Source of the DNA: Notospermus geniculatus
Taxonomy: Eukaryota; Nemertea; Pilidiophora; Heteronemertea; Lineidae
Assembly (NCBI GenBank): GCA_002633025.1
Contig: NMRB01000236.1
Span: 296,747 to 360,746 of the forward strand
DNA length: 64,000 nucleotides
Direction: 5' to 3'
Part shown: piece after piece, positions 47,566-59,029 of the stretch
Layout: every line of letters begins with the position of its first letter
Numbering within the stretch: the stretch's first letter is position 1
The notes under the pieces: generated by a model
Seen by the model: only the letters and a program-made list of their open reading frames with translations
Database searches by the model: none
What the model was told of the DNA's origin: nothing
Program-made: the position numbers and the translations under genes

Positions 47566-50500
47566 NACGTTTAAACTAAATCCCAGGGAAAACACTGATG
47601 TGTACCGTACTACTAATTCTTGGAAAGGGGTTTACAGGATTTTTGACATACATGTAGCCTGCACTTAGGATTGATTAGTTCTAAGCTAAGACATTTCACA
47701 TGGTCAACATCCCATTCTGAATATTATGAAGACAAAATCTGATGATCTAATTCCCACATGTCCCAATAGATTTTGATCAAAACTTTCCTATTTAAAGAAA
47801 ACTGAACCAAAAATCCTCTGTTGACAACCAAGGCAACGACAGAGATGTCACATTTCGTAACGAAGTGGAGGAGGACTTGTTGTCTCTTGATGACGTCGTG
47901 GAACAGAGACAACACAAGAACACGGACTTGAAAGAGGGCACTGATGGTAAATCTGTAAGTGAAAAAGTGGCACTTTTTGTCATCATTGGCTACATGATTT
48001 CCCATTGTACAAGAAGACTGCATACAGACTTGGAATCGTCTATGATGATACATTTCGTACGATTTTATATATTATTTTACCATTTGATGACTTTGACTTG
48101 CAGACCATTAAAGACTCGCCTAACACACCGCTGCTGCTCATAAAATTGGATGCGGATGCAAAAGGGGACAATTCATTACTCAGGTCAGTGTTTTCTGCTT
48201 GACGTATCAAGGCCTTTTCGAACATCAATCACTTCGCCCTTTGACTACATTGTGGGGGTTGTGGGAATAATTGCAACCCAGGGTGAGATGAGAGTTCTAT
48301 GCCCTCCACAGTAATCGTACAGTGATTCGGTACACGTGTAGCGGAACATTTTGCTGTTGCCGACATATTCTCTTCAGATGAACCGTTTAAATTTATTAGT
48401 TTACTTTTTCAGTCGAAAGGGAGAACTTCTGGGGAACAAGAACGACTTCAGAATGAACGCCTCCAACCTTCACATGACTGGCACCATGATGCTTGATTTG
48501 ACTCAACTGGCGCTCCTCGAGGCGACCATGCCCAACCAAATGTCCACACCCCAAATTATCTTACAGGAAAATGGTGATATGAATCGTAGTGAAGCGATTG
48601 ATACGTTAGGTGGCCCTGTTGTAGAACCTATGGATGTTCATGATGGTAAATAAGATGATTATATGAGCCGTGATTGAGGCTGATTTTGATGATGTCAGAT
48701 GAGTAGATGCATGTGAAGTTGTGTGTGGACGAAGGGGGTTTCTATGTCCTTGAGAGCAGGAATACCTGTTATCTTGTGCATGCTGTGTTGAACTTAACAA
48801 TAGTCTCCTAGGAGGAGCTAATAATGCTGGTTACATGGTACACATATGTAGCTTAAGTCTTATCTGTTTCCAAATGATCACAGTGCTTATGATTGATACT
48901 GTTCATAGATGATGGCGCCGGTGATGATCTTGGCGGGTTTGATGACGTTGATGGAATTGCTGAAGATCCAGTGTTACCTGAGGCTAATGCTGTGGAGGAA
49001 AACAAGGTATTGGTTGCAGCATTCCCAGACTCCTATATTAGAAAATAATCACATTTTACTCATCCAAAATCTTGGAGACAAGTCTCTTGTGGTAGGAGCC
49101 TAGTCCGAGTGTACAGTAGATGGCAGCACTGGTGGTTAGCCAGAATGCATTTCACACGGCTGCAAGAAAAGTCTGTCCTGTTGACAGATAACACAAAGAT
49201 GAAAAAAAAAATTCATGTCTGATGGTTTGGCATTGGTTTCAAGTGAGTTAAACTCCGTCATCTCTTGCGGTTTCTCCTCAGAACGGGCAGGACCAAATGA
49301 TGCCCCGAAAATCGGAACGCCAGCGGAAACAAGTTGTATTATTTGAAGAAAACAAAAGGCCGGCAAAAATTATCCGTGATCCCTGGGAAACTCAGAATTC
49401 ACATGCTAATGTCGTGCCAGAGAAAAAGCTAAAGAAGTCAAGGACATTCAAGGTGCCGGCGAAATTATCGCAAGAGGCCACTACGAAGCGGAAACGGAAA
49501 AAGAAACAAGATGGTGTACAGGATGAAGAGAAATTGCAGCCGTTGAGAGAGTTTATGGCAACTGTCTGTAAGTTGTGCTGTTAATTTTATTGAGGTTGCA
49601 TTCCACACTTGTTGCAAATATAGTTACATGTACACCTGAACAACTGGAGATTTTCAATCGGTGATTTCTTAAAAACACGAAGAAATTATGGCTAGAATTC
49701 CTATATACAGTGTGTGTTGCTGATGATGCCTACCATGTGTTTTCTAGGTTTCTCACGTGCCTCCAAGTTGCCCAGCAAATCTCTGAAAGTGCCATCCTTC
49801 CCAGAACTTGAGAGCCTCTACTGGGCTGAGTACAAGAAGAGACAAGCTATGCACAAAAGAGAGGCAAAAATTCTGGTATAGTTAAGCTTTTGCTGTTGTC
49901 AGTTGCATGTACTGGTGTCCATCCTCTTTTGTAGTGTTTTCTGTCAGAGCTGCCTGGAGGGTTCTTATTCAAAAGCACCTTACACTTGGCTTGGCTCAGG
50001 AACTATCTGAATCTGTTTATATTCCGTATCTTCAGGCTCAACAATGTCGTTTTGAAGAACTTGAAGATCGTGAAGAAGAGGAGGACGTTGCTCCACAAGC
50101 AGAATTAGGAGATGCTGCAGCAGATGATGATGATGACGATGGTGGGTTTGATCCACCTGCTGATCCATTCCCCAACGTTCTGGACGCCTTGGGCATCGGG
50201 GATGACGGCCCTCAGTATGAAGATAATATCCAAGAAAGGGGTATGTAGAATTTTGCAACGAAAACTGGTTTCTGCTATCGAAATTGCTGGTAAAGGTGTA
50301 TGGAAAGAATCATGCTGTGACTACAAACACTGTTCCAAGTTGAGTTACCCATAGAGAGCTACTCGTGCAAGAAGTGAAGCCTCGCCTTTTAGGTGGAGCA
50401 GTGGAAACAGGACAGCTGTCACATCTTTGGGGACGGTTCCATGAAGAACAACAAGATAAAAACTTGCATTAAATTTGCTTCCAGGTTTTGAATACCCTGC

Positions 50501-51298
50501 AACACAGTCACAGGATTCATCTGTGGTTCAGACTTATGAAGATTTGGTCAGGCAACATGTGGTGGGTATTCTGTTCTCATTACCACTTCTTTTTTTAAGT
50601 TGAGTGCAAAAAGGGTGCAATCTGTTGTGCGGGAATTGGGGATCTTGGTACATGTACACCTTGACACTTTTTATTGCACTGACTGAAGGAAAGTGGCTGT
50701 GAAGAACGAACAAGTTCGAAGTAGGTAGTCTAATCAAGGCAGAGAGTTTAAGGCAGAGACTCGAAAAGTGCTAGTCTTTTCAGGAGAGTGTTGTCTTTTC
50801 AGGAAAGTTATATATCCAGTGCACAACACTATGCACAAATAACGGAGTTGTCGCGGCGAGTCAGCGATTGGGAGGAAAAACTTTTACCAAAATTAGAACA
50901 AGAGGAACGAAATGGCGTGTTTGACATCCACAGATATGGCACGTCGGTTTTAGAGTCGTTCTGTGAAGAAGACTCCCCGATGGATGATGATCAGAAAATG
51001 CCGTTCCGCTATGTTGCACAGGGGAAAAACATTCCAAATGTATGCCGATTATTTGCTGCGACATTGCAGTTGGTAAGTTTACCTTTGGTAGTTATACATG
51101 TATGTAGGTCTACATAAATGTATACCGGGGTACTACTTTCAGATTTTAAAACAGGCAGACAATATTGAAACTGACAAACATTTGGTCTCAACCTGCCAAG
51201 CTAAGAGCGACATGCGACTGGTACTTGGAGGGTCTCATATCTACCGGTACATAAATGTATACTACCGGTACTTGGGCTTGCAGATTTTGTCAGCCAGG
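46499..51298 (+). repeat. Duplicated block A (NCAPH2 region)
   Basis: From AATGATTTTTTTGTTATAAG to CAGATTTTGTC this block is repeated at 57377-64000 with very few substitutions. It differs by element insertions at 57780 and 61051 in block B, a 67 bp deletion near 48021 in A, an unrelated stretch at 47247-47600 and the N gap. The copies are recent or allelic. Confidence 0.85.
47566..47566. other. Assembly gap replacing NCAPH2 exons 1-2 in copy A
   Basis: The single N stands where copy B has 1.3 kb with exons 1 and 2. Homology resumes about 35 bp later (TACTACTAATTCTTGG). Missing exons are therefore best blamed on the assembly. Confidence 0.9.
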
Positions 51299-51660
51299 GC
51301 CCGGTTGCACGAAACTCACGACAGCGCCATCTTGGTGTTAGCGCTATCTTGATGTTAAATGACGTAAAAGAACAATGGATTTTTACGTCATCTAACATGA
51401 AGATAGCGCTAACACCAAGATAGCGCTGTCGTGGGTTTCGTGCAACCGGGCCCTGGAGCTCAGACCATTCCTTAATGCAGCAATTTAAATCTAAGTGTTA
51501 CTAAAATTGAAAACATTCATTTCAGGCAAATAACTACAATGTTGAGATCTCCACTGAGGGTTGTTTAGATGAAAGTATGGACACTATGGCCTTACGATTA
51601 CTCTCCACAAAACGCCACCACGAGGAACTTGAAGATTATAGAGCGCCATCTATTGATTAG
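47798..51660 (+). CDS. Condensin-2 complex subunit H2, copy A (exons 3-12)
   Basis: The exons are 47798-47954, 48104-48183, 48413-48645, 48909-49006, 49282-49567, 49748-49875, 50036-50240, 50485-50561, 50803-51072 and 51526-51660 (TAG). NCAPH2 is the kleisin of condensin II and bridges the SMC2/SMC4 heads in mitotic chromosome compaction. Recognisable parts are NDFRMNASN (exon 5), [12 protein letters not shown] (exon 7), a basic KRKRKKK stretch (nuclear localisation), [14 protein letters not shown] (exon 8), an acidic DDDDDD run (exon 9), [10 protein letters not shown] (exon 10), [17 protein letters not shown] with FDIHRYG (exon 11) and MALRLLSTKR at the end. It lacks exons 1-2 because of the N at 47566. 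It differs from copy B at few residues (for example EQRQH/EQKQH, TLGG/ALGR). No stop or frameshift is seen. Confidence 0.92.
51295..51455. mobile_element. 161 bp palindromic CAGGGCCC element in NCAPH2 intron 11
   Basis: CAGGGCCCGGTTGCACGAAA is mirrored by a TTTCGTGCAACCGGGCCCTG end, with further arms around AGCGCTAACACCAAGATAGCG. No clean target duplication is visible. Confidence 0.75.
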
Positions 51661-51728
51661 ATGTGTACTTATCATGTTTTCATTTTACATTGCTTCAAAA
51701 TGGTGCAGTGAAAAAGTGACTTCATTTT

Positions 51729-52102
51729 CAATGAGGAACCCGCGTGCCAGAAATCTCGACAGGTCGGCGCTGCGAGCAGTGCGACCGAAACGACGTCATT
51801 GACGTCGTTTTATGTGTGTTGACGTTGCGTCATGAAAAAATCTGCTGTACATTTTCTACAGGAATAATGAGATAATGACGTTGCCATAATCGCCATCTAT
51901 CTCTTCATTTTAAGGAAAAAAAGCATCGCAAAATGCAGATATTTTCATCTGCTACAAGATGGTGAAAATTTTAATGCCAGGCGACCGAAACAAACGGATG
52001 CTTTTCACGCCAGAAATAAATGGAAACAACGTTAGAAAAAAGAAACTTCGGTCGCACTGCTCACAGCGCCACGTCGTGACGTTAGTTCCTCCGGTTCTCC
52101 AT
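51729..52102. repeat. Long inverted repeat 70 bp after NCAPH2 stop
   Basis: GGCGCTGCGAGCAGTGCGAC (51765) is mirrored by GTCGCACTGCTCACAGCGCC (to 52070). Outer arms AATGAGGAACC and GGTTCTCCATT extend it. It may fold the 3' UTR into a long hairpin. Confidence 0.65.
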
Positions 52103-52686
52103 TGGTGGCAGCACTGACAAGCCATCGTGAATAATATGTACAAATTATTGACAGGGTATCCCCAACTGAATGGTTTTTAGTAGATTTCTATGGTAGAAAT
52201 AGCTAATAATGCAAGGTGCCCCAAAATTACCCATTCTAATCTATGATAGCAATCTGGTAATTATCCATTTGTTTCATTTTCGTCCTATGGGTGGAGCACA
52301 AGGTCACTGACAAGACATGGAACTATCCATACACTGTATCGGTTGCGAAATTTTTGACTCTAGTTGATTTATACAGATCGCTGCTTTTGAATAACGTCTC
52401 TCCCTTAGAGATTCTTCAAAACGAAACACAAAATGGCAATAAACCAGTCTGGCTGTCATAAGGATTACTTGGTAAATAAAATGTAGATAGGTCAGCTATT
52501 GCTGTATAGAAGCTTTGCATGCAGTCATGCATGACCTTGGACATGTATGTTATTCGTGCTAAGTCGAATGATGAATAAAATTTATACCGGTAAACAGAGT
52601 AGGCTACTTGCTGTCTTTTCATATTTGTTCCTCTGTTGTCATGGTGTGCTCTTTCAGTTGACCCAGTCTGTCAGTGTGTTAATATA

Positions 52687-52904
52687 CTGTAAAGCAAGAT
52701 AATTTCGCGGCTGGCAATTTTCGCGAATCAAGAATTATAGACATATTCACGGCAGGATATTTTCGCGAGTCTCTGCCATTTTTTCAGTTTTTTTTCACGG
52801 ACCATATCTATCACTTGCGTGTATTTATATTAGCGACAGGAAATTTTTGCGACTCACACACTCTCGCGAAAATTTCCTGCACGCAAAATTTTCCTGCTTT
52901 ACAG
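52687..52904. mobile_element. 218 bp CTGTAAAGC element with TA flanks
   Basis: CTGTAAAGCAAGATAATTTC at the left and, inverted, CTGTAAAGCAGGAAAATTTT at the right are flanked by TA on both sides. This fits a mariner-type MITE. Confidence 0.7.
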
Positions 52905-54161
52905 TATCTGAATTTTCTCTTGATGTGGTTCCAGATTTCTCTTCAGATAGATCACTCACTAAGTTAAAAAAAAACAAATATTGAGTTTCATTTGTCAAAT
53001 ATAGCATTATTTGCTCCAGACATGGGAGACCCTTGCCAGGGTTTCTGCGAGGAATTTTTTTTTTGGGGGGGGGGACAAAGAGTAAATTTGACAGAATTCC
53101 TGGTCAAAAACATAAATTTTGACTTTTTATGGAGGGGACATATCCCCCCATTTGCGGAAAGACTGCTTGCTTGTATAATATACAAGGTTCGCTATTCAGA
53201 GAGGATTTAACCCGCAAAACCTAAAACCTTGCTGGCAGCCAAGGTGTTCCACATAGTTCTTATCATCATGATCATATGTCATCAATAAATCTAGTTCACT
53301 TGAGATATTCCCATGCGTGGACCATTGAACATGCTGAACTGGCCTCAAACACGTCATTCATATTCATCGGCTGTCATAAACAGCCATAGTCAAGCATGTC
53401 CTCATTCTTTTTGGCATTGAATTAAAATGACTTCAGTTTTTGTATCTGTGGCCTCAAATATTAGTTTGTGAATCTGACTCAGCGTTGTAAAGGAAAACCA
53501 GTCAAGTTTTTCCTGTTTAGGCCCTATAATAATATACATTTCAGATTTTGGCAGGAAATTCCAAAGCGGCCCATACACATGTAATATTATTGCACAATAC
53601 GAGGATCAAAATGTGTAAAATCATGCCAATCTTTCTTCTACATGTATCCATCATGCCATCCTGAGAATCCCAGGGCTTCGCGCTCGCTCACTCGCACGAC
53701 CGTAAATGACCTGAGATCTCAGGATACCATCATGCCAGAGGCACATGACCCTATTTTCGGCCCCAAATTGTGCAATAATATTTGATTGTGTAATTTAGGT
53801 CTTTGATGTCCACTGCTGTTCATTGAGTTGGTAATTTTTTGGAGTTCTGAGCAGAACTTCTAATGAAATTGATATATCAGTTGGCCACACCTACATGTAG
53901 AATCAGAAATTGAAACAAAAAAGCTGCCCATGTATTCAATGCACAATATGTTTATTTACAATCGGATTATAAAAATATTCCGTATAATGGAATTAAGTGA
54001 TTAAACAGATATCACACCTCAATGACCCATTTCCAAAGGATTCCAAGGTATCAACAGGACTTGTTGGGTATTTTTAAAACCTGAATTATGAACAGGCCCT
54101 TTTTGCATGCTCCTCACCACTGTACACACCAACCTCGCATGGAAAATTTTGACCAGAAATG

Positions 54162-54290
54162 ACCACACCAGTACCCGGTGTGTTCCTGTGTACCCGGGTA
54201 CATTGTACCCACATGTTTCCTGTGTACCCGTATGTTTTCCTTCTATGTGTACCCACAGGTTTCTTTTGGAGTGTACCCACAAGTTTCCCA
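54162..54290. repeat. Degenerate TGTACCCACATGTTTCC tandem tract
   Basis: Six or so variants of a 17-25 bp unit (TGTACCC, then ACAGGTTTC or GTATGTTTTCC) are arranged in tandem. The open frames over it are repeat artefacts. Confidence 0.65.
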
Positions 54291-54546
54291 GGAATCCTTC
54301 GTGTCCTGACCTAACAAAGAAGCAGATATACTCTACTCTACAGCCGATTGACTACAAGTTTCTAAATTTTGTTACTGCAAGACCCAAAGTGAGAAAATTA
54401 AGGAATTTATAGGATAGGAGTCTCCAAAGTGACTTGGAGTAAAATTCTACTATAAACTTATCAACTCATGCTTGGTAAGGAATGAGTAAAAGAATGGAAA
54501 TTCCCCAACCAAATGATCTGAGGTTCGATCGTCCCAAAGGCTACTG

Positions 54547-54634
54547 CAGGGCCGTATTTAAAGGGGCAGTTGCCCCCCTGAGCCAACCAAAAAACATTTT
54601 TTTCTTGCGGACCAAAAAGTTAAATACGGCCCTG
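54547..54634. mobile_element. 88 bp CAGGG-ended miniature element
   Basis: The ends are CAGGGCCGTATTTAA and TTAAATACGGCCCTG. Flanks TACTG and AACTG match at four of five positions. Too short to encode anything. Confidence 0.7.
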
Positions 54635-54994
54635 AACTGATTCACACTACGTTTTTTTGCAAATCAGCATTCCAATATTTATTCCAATACAAAATCAAAA
54701 AAATCCTCTGTCATAAAAGACCACTTTAAAATGAAAGCAAAATATAACCAAAACAAACAATCATTGTCTCTTTCACCGAATTATCAAACAGATGATGAAA
54801 CTTCGTCGATAGGAGGTGATGCAACATGTATACTGGAGTTTAAAGACTTCCCCCTCAGGGTAAACGTACATGGCATACTTGTTAAGTGGGGTTCGTGTTG
54901 CTAGGTAACTGCAGAAATGTCTGATATTATGCGACATGCTGGATGTCATGACACTAACTCAAACACAAGTTCTCATTTGGAAGGGTACATACAT

Positions 54995-55130
54995 CGTCAA
55001 CCGAGAATTAACAGGGTCTAAGTGCACTTTTAGCTTGACCCAAATTTCCTGTGCTTTTTGTCCCTTATAAGCACAGGAAGTAAGGGTCAAGTAAAAAATG
55101 CACTTAGACCCAGTTAATTCTCGGTTGACG
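54995..55130. repeat. 136 bp palindrome
   Basis: CGTCAACCGAGAATTAACAG is mirrored by a CAGTTAATTCTCGGTTGACG end. Inner arms GGTCTAAGTGCA and TGCACTTAGACC pair as well. Confidence 0.7.
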
Positions 55131-55675
55131 ACATGTAAGGTTATGTTTGATAAAGGCTATGTTGTCCAATGAATTGTTATGAGAGGTCTGCCACTGGAGA
55201 GCAATAATAACGGAGTATGACCATCTTTTTTTATGTTACAATTCCTTCCTTGATACCGAGTGTGCCTATGATAAGGCAAATTGGGCTCTCCTAATTTTGA
55301 ACAGAAGATCCTTGTTCAAACAGTGTCCCCCCCAAGACGAGGGTAGTAGGTGGTAGGTCAAGTGAAACTTCCTGGTTCATAATAGAATTATATTAATCTA
55401 CCAGGTAAACTCTTTCAAGTGGAACATGCAGGAGGAAACACGTTGTCATATACATGTAGGATAGCTTTTTTATACAAGTTTAAATAGGCTCCTTGGGGAG
55501 CTAGTCTGAATATGGCTTGCCTGAGGGGCAGAGGATCACATCACCTATGTCACAGAGTTTTTATCACACAGAGACCGGTTAACATGGTTAACAGTTCAAT
55601 CGCTGGTATTGTCAGCATAAAACCGGTCATAAATGCGCCGCCGGTGACCAGGTTGAAACACGTAACTTATATTGC

Positions 55676-57376
55676 TCATTGGAATGCATCGGCGAGAGCT
55701 TCCTCCTCCTCGATGACTTTGGTGAGGGTTTCTTCAACAGCAAAGGAGACCTGTAAGACAGAGAGTGAATCACATTTTAATAAACAGTTTAACCTCCAAT
55801 GCACTTGTGAAGGTTTATCAATACATTCATACAGATGCTTTGCTTTACCCTGACATAAAAATGCCTGAATTTATTGCAAATTTTTGCAAGTCCATTTGCA
55901 CATGTTTTCATATCAACCTACAATGAATGCCCTGGAGTAATCTGATGCAACACACACATCAGAATGCACCTGTCGGAACAAACTGACAATCTTTAAAACA
56001 TCATGCAGCAGGGCTTGAAAAATTCTCTGGAGCCTACATGCCCAGTCGGGCAACCTGTCTTTTCAGTTTTCAGGTGTTTAGATGCCCAGCTCATCTTGAT
56101 GGATGCCTGAATCCCTTGGTTTGGTTGGAAATTTACTTTAATTATGTTTATTTTTTGAGTGGGATCCAATTAAGAGTTGCCCGGTCGGGCATGTTGTATT
56201 TGGCTGAAAATTGGTTTTTGTTGCCCAGGTGGTTGAACAGGTTGCCTGTGGGCATTCGGGCATGTGATTTTTCGAGCCCTGTGCAGGTTGAATTTGTGCA
56301 ATGTACAGACAACCACCTAATACAGGCAAAATCCTCCAGTATGGAACAGTGTGGAACGGACAATTTCATTTGAACGTGTTGAAGTGAGAGATGCTTTGAA
56401 ATACGAAGTCAATGAAAGCCCAACGGCCATGAATACCATGCGTCAAATAATTTGCATCAATATTCACATGTTTGTATCCATTTTTTAATTTTACTCAGTG
56501 CCTCAAGGCAAGATTTATCTTTTTTACGGCATCCATAACTTGAGTTGCAAATTACTATACCTACACGCAGTTATAACAACAATAGTGTTTAGTAATGCAG
56601 GAAAAACGTTTGCGATTCAGTGTTTTTCAATCATTGAGAACATTTCCGAAGGTTCATTCAAATGTGATGCAACATGGGCTGCACTGGTTCTTCACAAAGT
56701 TGATTTTTTCCATTTACTTCAGTACTTGGAAAAACTGGATATCGGCAGTTAAAACACTTTCACTTTCATTTTCACATTGAGGACAACAAAGTAAAATAAA
56801 AGTGCTTGGTCATTTCTGTTCATTTTGACCTCTGTAATCAAGGACACCATTCAATAAGGTCAGTCCAAAAGGTGTCCTCAATAGACATGAAAAACCGAAT
56901 CCTACATGTAGATAACTGGGCCGACTGCACAGAGAGTTTGATAGTGCTTTCGGTGCCTATTGGCAGTGTAGTTAATGGGAAAATGCGCTATAACTAACTG
57001 CCGATAGACATGGTAGCACTAGCCACTTTCTGAGCGGTTGGCCCAGGTCTGTGCACTTACTCTTCGTCTATTTGGGTCCAACGATCTCTTAATTGTAACA
57101 TCAAAAGCGAAGGCATTGGGCGGCGACAGCTCGGGCGTTGAAGCAGATTTCTTCACCGGGATGCTGGTACATTGGAGTTGGATACTAAACGGGCTGTACG
57201 GATCTCTAATGCAGAACGAATCCAAGAGATCTTCACCCCAACTACAGTTGTCGTCAGACTCAAAATCTGAGTCGGACGCAGATGCAGCTTCATTTTCCGT
57301 GTCTGAACACAACAGGTCGAATTGTAACTTGGGGCAGGATTTCGGTGGGGAGTGGCAGGGAGAACGTACAAATTCA
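55676..57376 (-). CDS. Partial gene, unknown, with RVSF motif across a splice junction
   Basis: Two minus-strand exons join in phase. The upstream exon ends at 57061 (donor GTAAGTGC) and is open back to about 57376. The last exon is 55750-55676 (TGA), with acceptor TCTTACAG. The upstream exon is acidic and Ser-rich (CSDTENEAASASDSDFESDD, then SIPVKKSASTPELSPP, then TIKRSLDPNRRR). The last exon reads VSFAVEETLTKVIEEEEA. The junction therefore makes R-R-R-V-S-F, the RVxF docking motif used by protein phosphatase 1 partners. I do not recognise the protein. The 5' part is missing: the frame has no Met and reaches the left edge of duplicated block B at 57377, so it may be cut by the duplication. 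Confidence 0.55.
56009..56281. mobile_element. 273 bp CAGGG-ended element with 5 bp target duplication TGCAG
   Basis: The ends are CAGGGCTTGAAAAATTC and GATTTTTCGAGCCCTG. TGCAG is duplicated at 56004-56008 and 56282-56286. The interior repeats GCCCGGTCGGGCA-type words. It lies in the intron of the RVSF gene. Confidence 0.85.
56919..57053. repeat. Dispersed element, pair with 31605-31742
   Basis: TGGGCCGACTGCACAG at the left and GGTTGGCCCA at the right, with TATTGGCAGT and AACTGCCGATAG inside, form an imperfect fold-back. It ends 6 bp from a splice donor. Confidence 0.5.
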
Positions 57377-57779
57377 ATGATTTTTTTGTTATAAGCATTT
57401 TAAAAATATCGCTGAAAAGTGTTTTTGCATGAATGTTGCAGAGCATGTCTGTCGGAACGTTTGGTGCTAGAGGCAACTACTCACCCGAGTAAGCGGAACG
57501 GCTACCTCAAGCGACGTGAAACAGCTTTGCGCCAGACTTATTTATGAAGCGGCCGATTCAAAATGGCAGAAAACTAACATGCTAAAATAAAGGAAACTGA
57601 CTGGGTGTAATGTTGGTTTTCCATGTTGTATAAGAAAATAGATCAAACAAAGCTTACACGACAGAATGGCTTTAGGTTTACACATCACTCCTGCTCACCT
57701 TTTTTGCATCTCGCATCGCTCCTTTTTGTGCAAGAACTCTTCAAATATATCGTTGATCGATTCTCGGATGATCCTTTGT

Positions 57780-58055
57780 CAGTCTACACCATCACGCTAG
57801 GCCGTGAAATCACGCTACAGCGTGAAAACCTTCTGTGGAAACCAAATTTTTACACACAGAATTGTGTACAAATTCAGCATTGAAAAAAAAATTAAAATTC
57901 TTCCTTAATATATCGAGTTATGTGTGTTCAACATGAATATGGCCGATTTTTTTCAATTAAAAGTTTTTTAAAGAAGTTAAAAGTTTTTGAAAATTGGGCC
58001 CTACATTTTGTACAGGCGAATGTACAGTCACGCATTACCGTGATGGTGTAGACTG
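57780..58055. mobile_element. 276 bp CAGTCTACACC element, empty site in block A
   Basis: The ends are CAGTCTACACCATCACG and CGTGATGGTGTAGACTG. TTTGT is duplicated at 57775-57779 and 58056-58060, while block A reads a single TTTGT at 46894-46898. This is direct proof of insertion with a 5 bp target duplication. Confidence 0.93.
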
Positions 58056-58445
58056 TTTGTTGGACAGTAGCATGCATGGTAGGCCTAGGCCTAGGTAGGC
58101 CTAGGTCATGAGGTTGGCCTAGCATGCTAGGCAAGGTTTAGGCCTAGGCCTACTACTGGCATGACTGGCAGGCCTATGCCCAGAGGGTTGTCAAATCATT
58201 GCAGGCCTACTACGCCGACTCCTTGCATGCAGCTCAACCTGCTGCTGAGAACATCTGCCGCATGGCATGGGTTCTTTTTGTGCGCTCGCTTCCTTCTTCT
58301 TCGTCACCGCTAGGCCTACCGCCACACGAACGAAGAAGGGAGAGCGAGCTGTTCTCACAGCGACAGGGTCACGTAGCAGCAGCTAGTCGATCCATTGCCT
58401 AGCTATACCATGATTACACGCTTGCCAAAACCCACTGGGCCGTAG

Positions 58446-58582
58446 GCCCCTATGCACCAATCGAAGCTTATCTTGAACTCAGGTTGAGCCAAATTGTCAC
58501 ATCATGCCCTGGCAAACCTGAACAATGGAAAAGTTGTGGCTCAACCCGAGTTCAAGATAATCTTCGTTTGGTGCATACGGGC
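58446..58582. repeat. 137 bp inverted repeat upstream of NCAPH2 copy B
   Basis: GGCCCCTATGCACCAATCGA is mirrored by TTCGTTTGGTGCATACGGGCC. Inner arms ATCTTGAACTCAGGTTGAGC pair with GCTCAACCCGAGTTCAAGAT. It lies in the presumed promoter region, 450 bp before the start codon. Confidence 0.7.
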
Positions 58583-59029
58583 CACTGTGTTATAGGCCCT
58601 ACATGTTATACTACTGATAGGGCCTATGTTGATATGATCTTCATCGATTCACGAAGCAGCCCGCCCCGGCCGCCGTGCATGCGTGCCCCCACGTCGTGGC
58701 CACCCCGCCATCTTCATTCATCCAGGCTTAATTTCGATTGTGCTCAACTTTCGTCCAGTCCTATGCCAGCTTTCATTTATTTATACTTGACCGAACTGAA
58801 TGTATTATCTACGTGATCTAGGCCTAGCAGCTATATTTTTTTAACACGAAAAAAGGCCATGATGCATTTAATTTCTCTGCACTTATAAATAGCAATAGGC
58901 CTTACTTGGCCTAACAGATAATCTTGTTTTATATTTGCAGTTTAGATGTGTAACTAACATTGCCATTTGTGTGCTCATACTGTCAGAGACATCTTGGAAT
59001 TTTGATTCCGTTTCAATGACAGCTTCAAA

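Larger units (their letters stand above)
51661..55675. other. Non-coding flank downstream of NCAPH2 copy A
   Basis: No exon is recognised. It holds inverted repeats at 51729-52102, 52687-52904 and 54995-55130, a TGTACCCAC tandem tract (54162-54290) and a small CAGGG element (54547-54634). Confidence 0.5.

Noticed and set aside
47724-48053. Minus-strand frames opposite NCAPH2 exons 3-4 (also 59907-60290)
   Set aside because: Shadows of the coding strand; the plus strand has matching phases and clear homology.
49907-50035. In-frame upstream extension of NCAPH2 exon 9 (also 62550-62699)
   Set aside because: The only acceptor whose phase fits exon 8 is CTTCAG at 50033-50035 / 62697-62699; the upstream part is intron.
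50861-51191. Minus-strand frames opposite NCAPH2 exon 11
   Set aside because: Antisense shadows of a well-supported exon.
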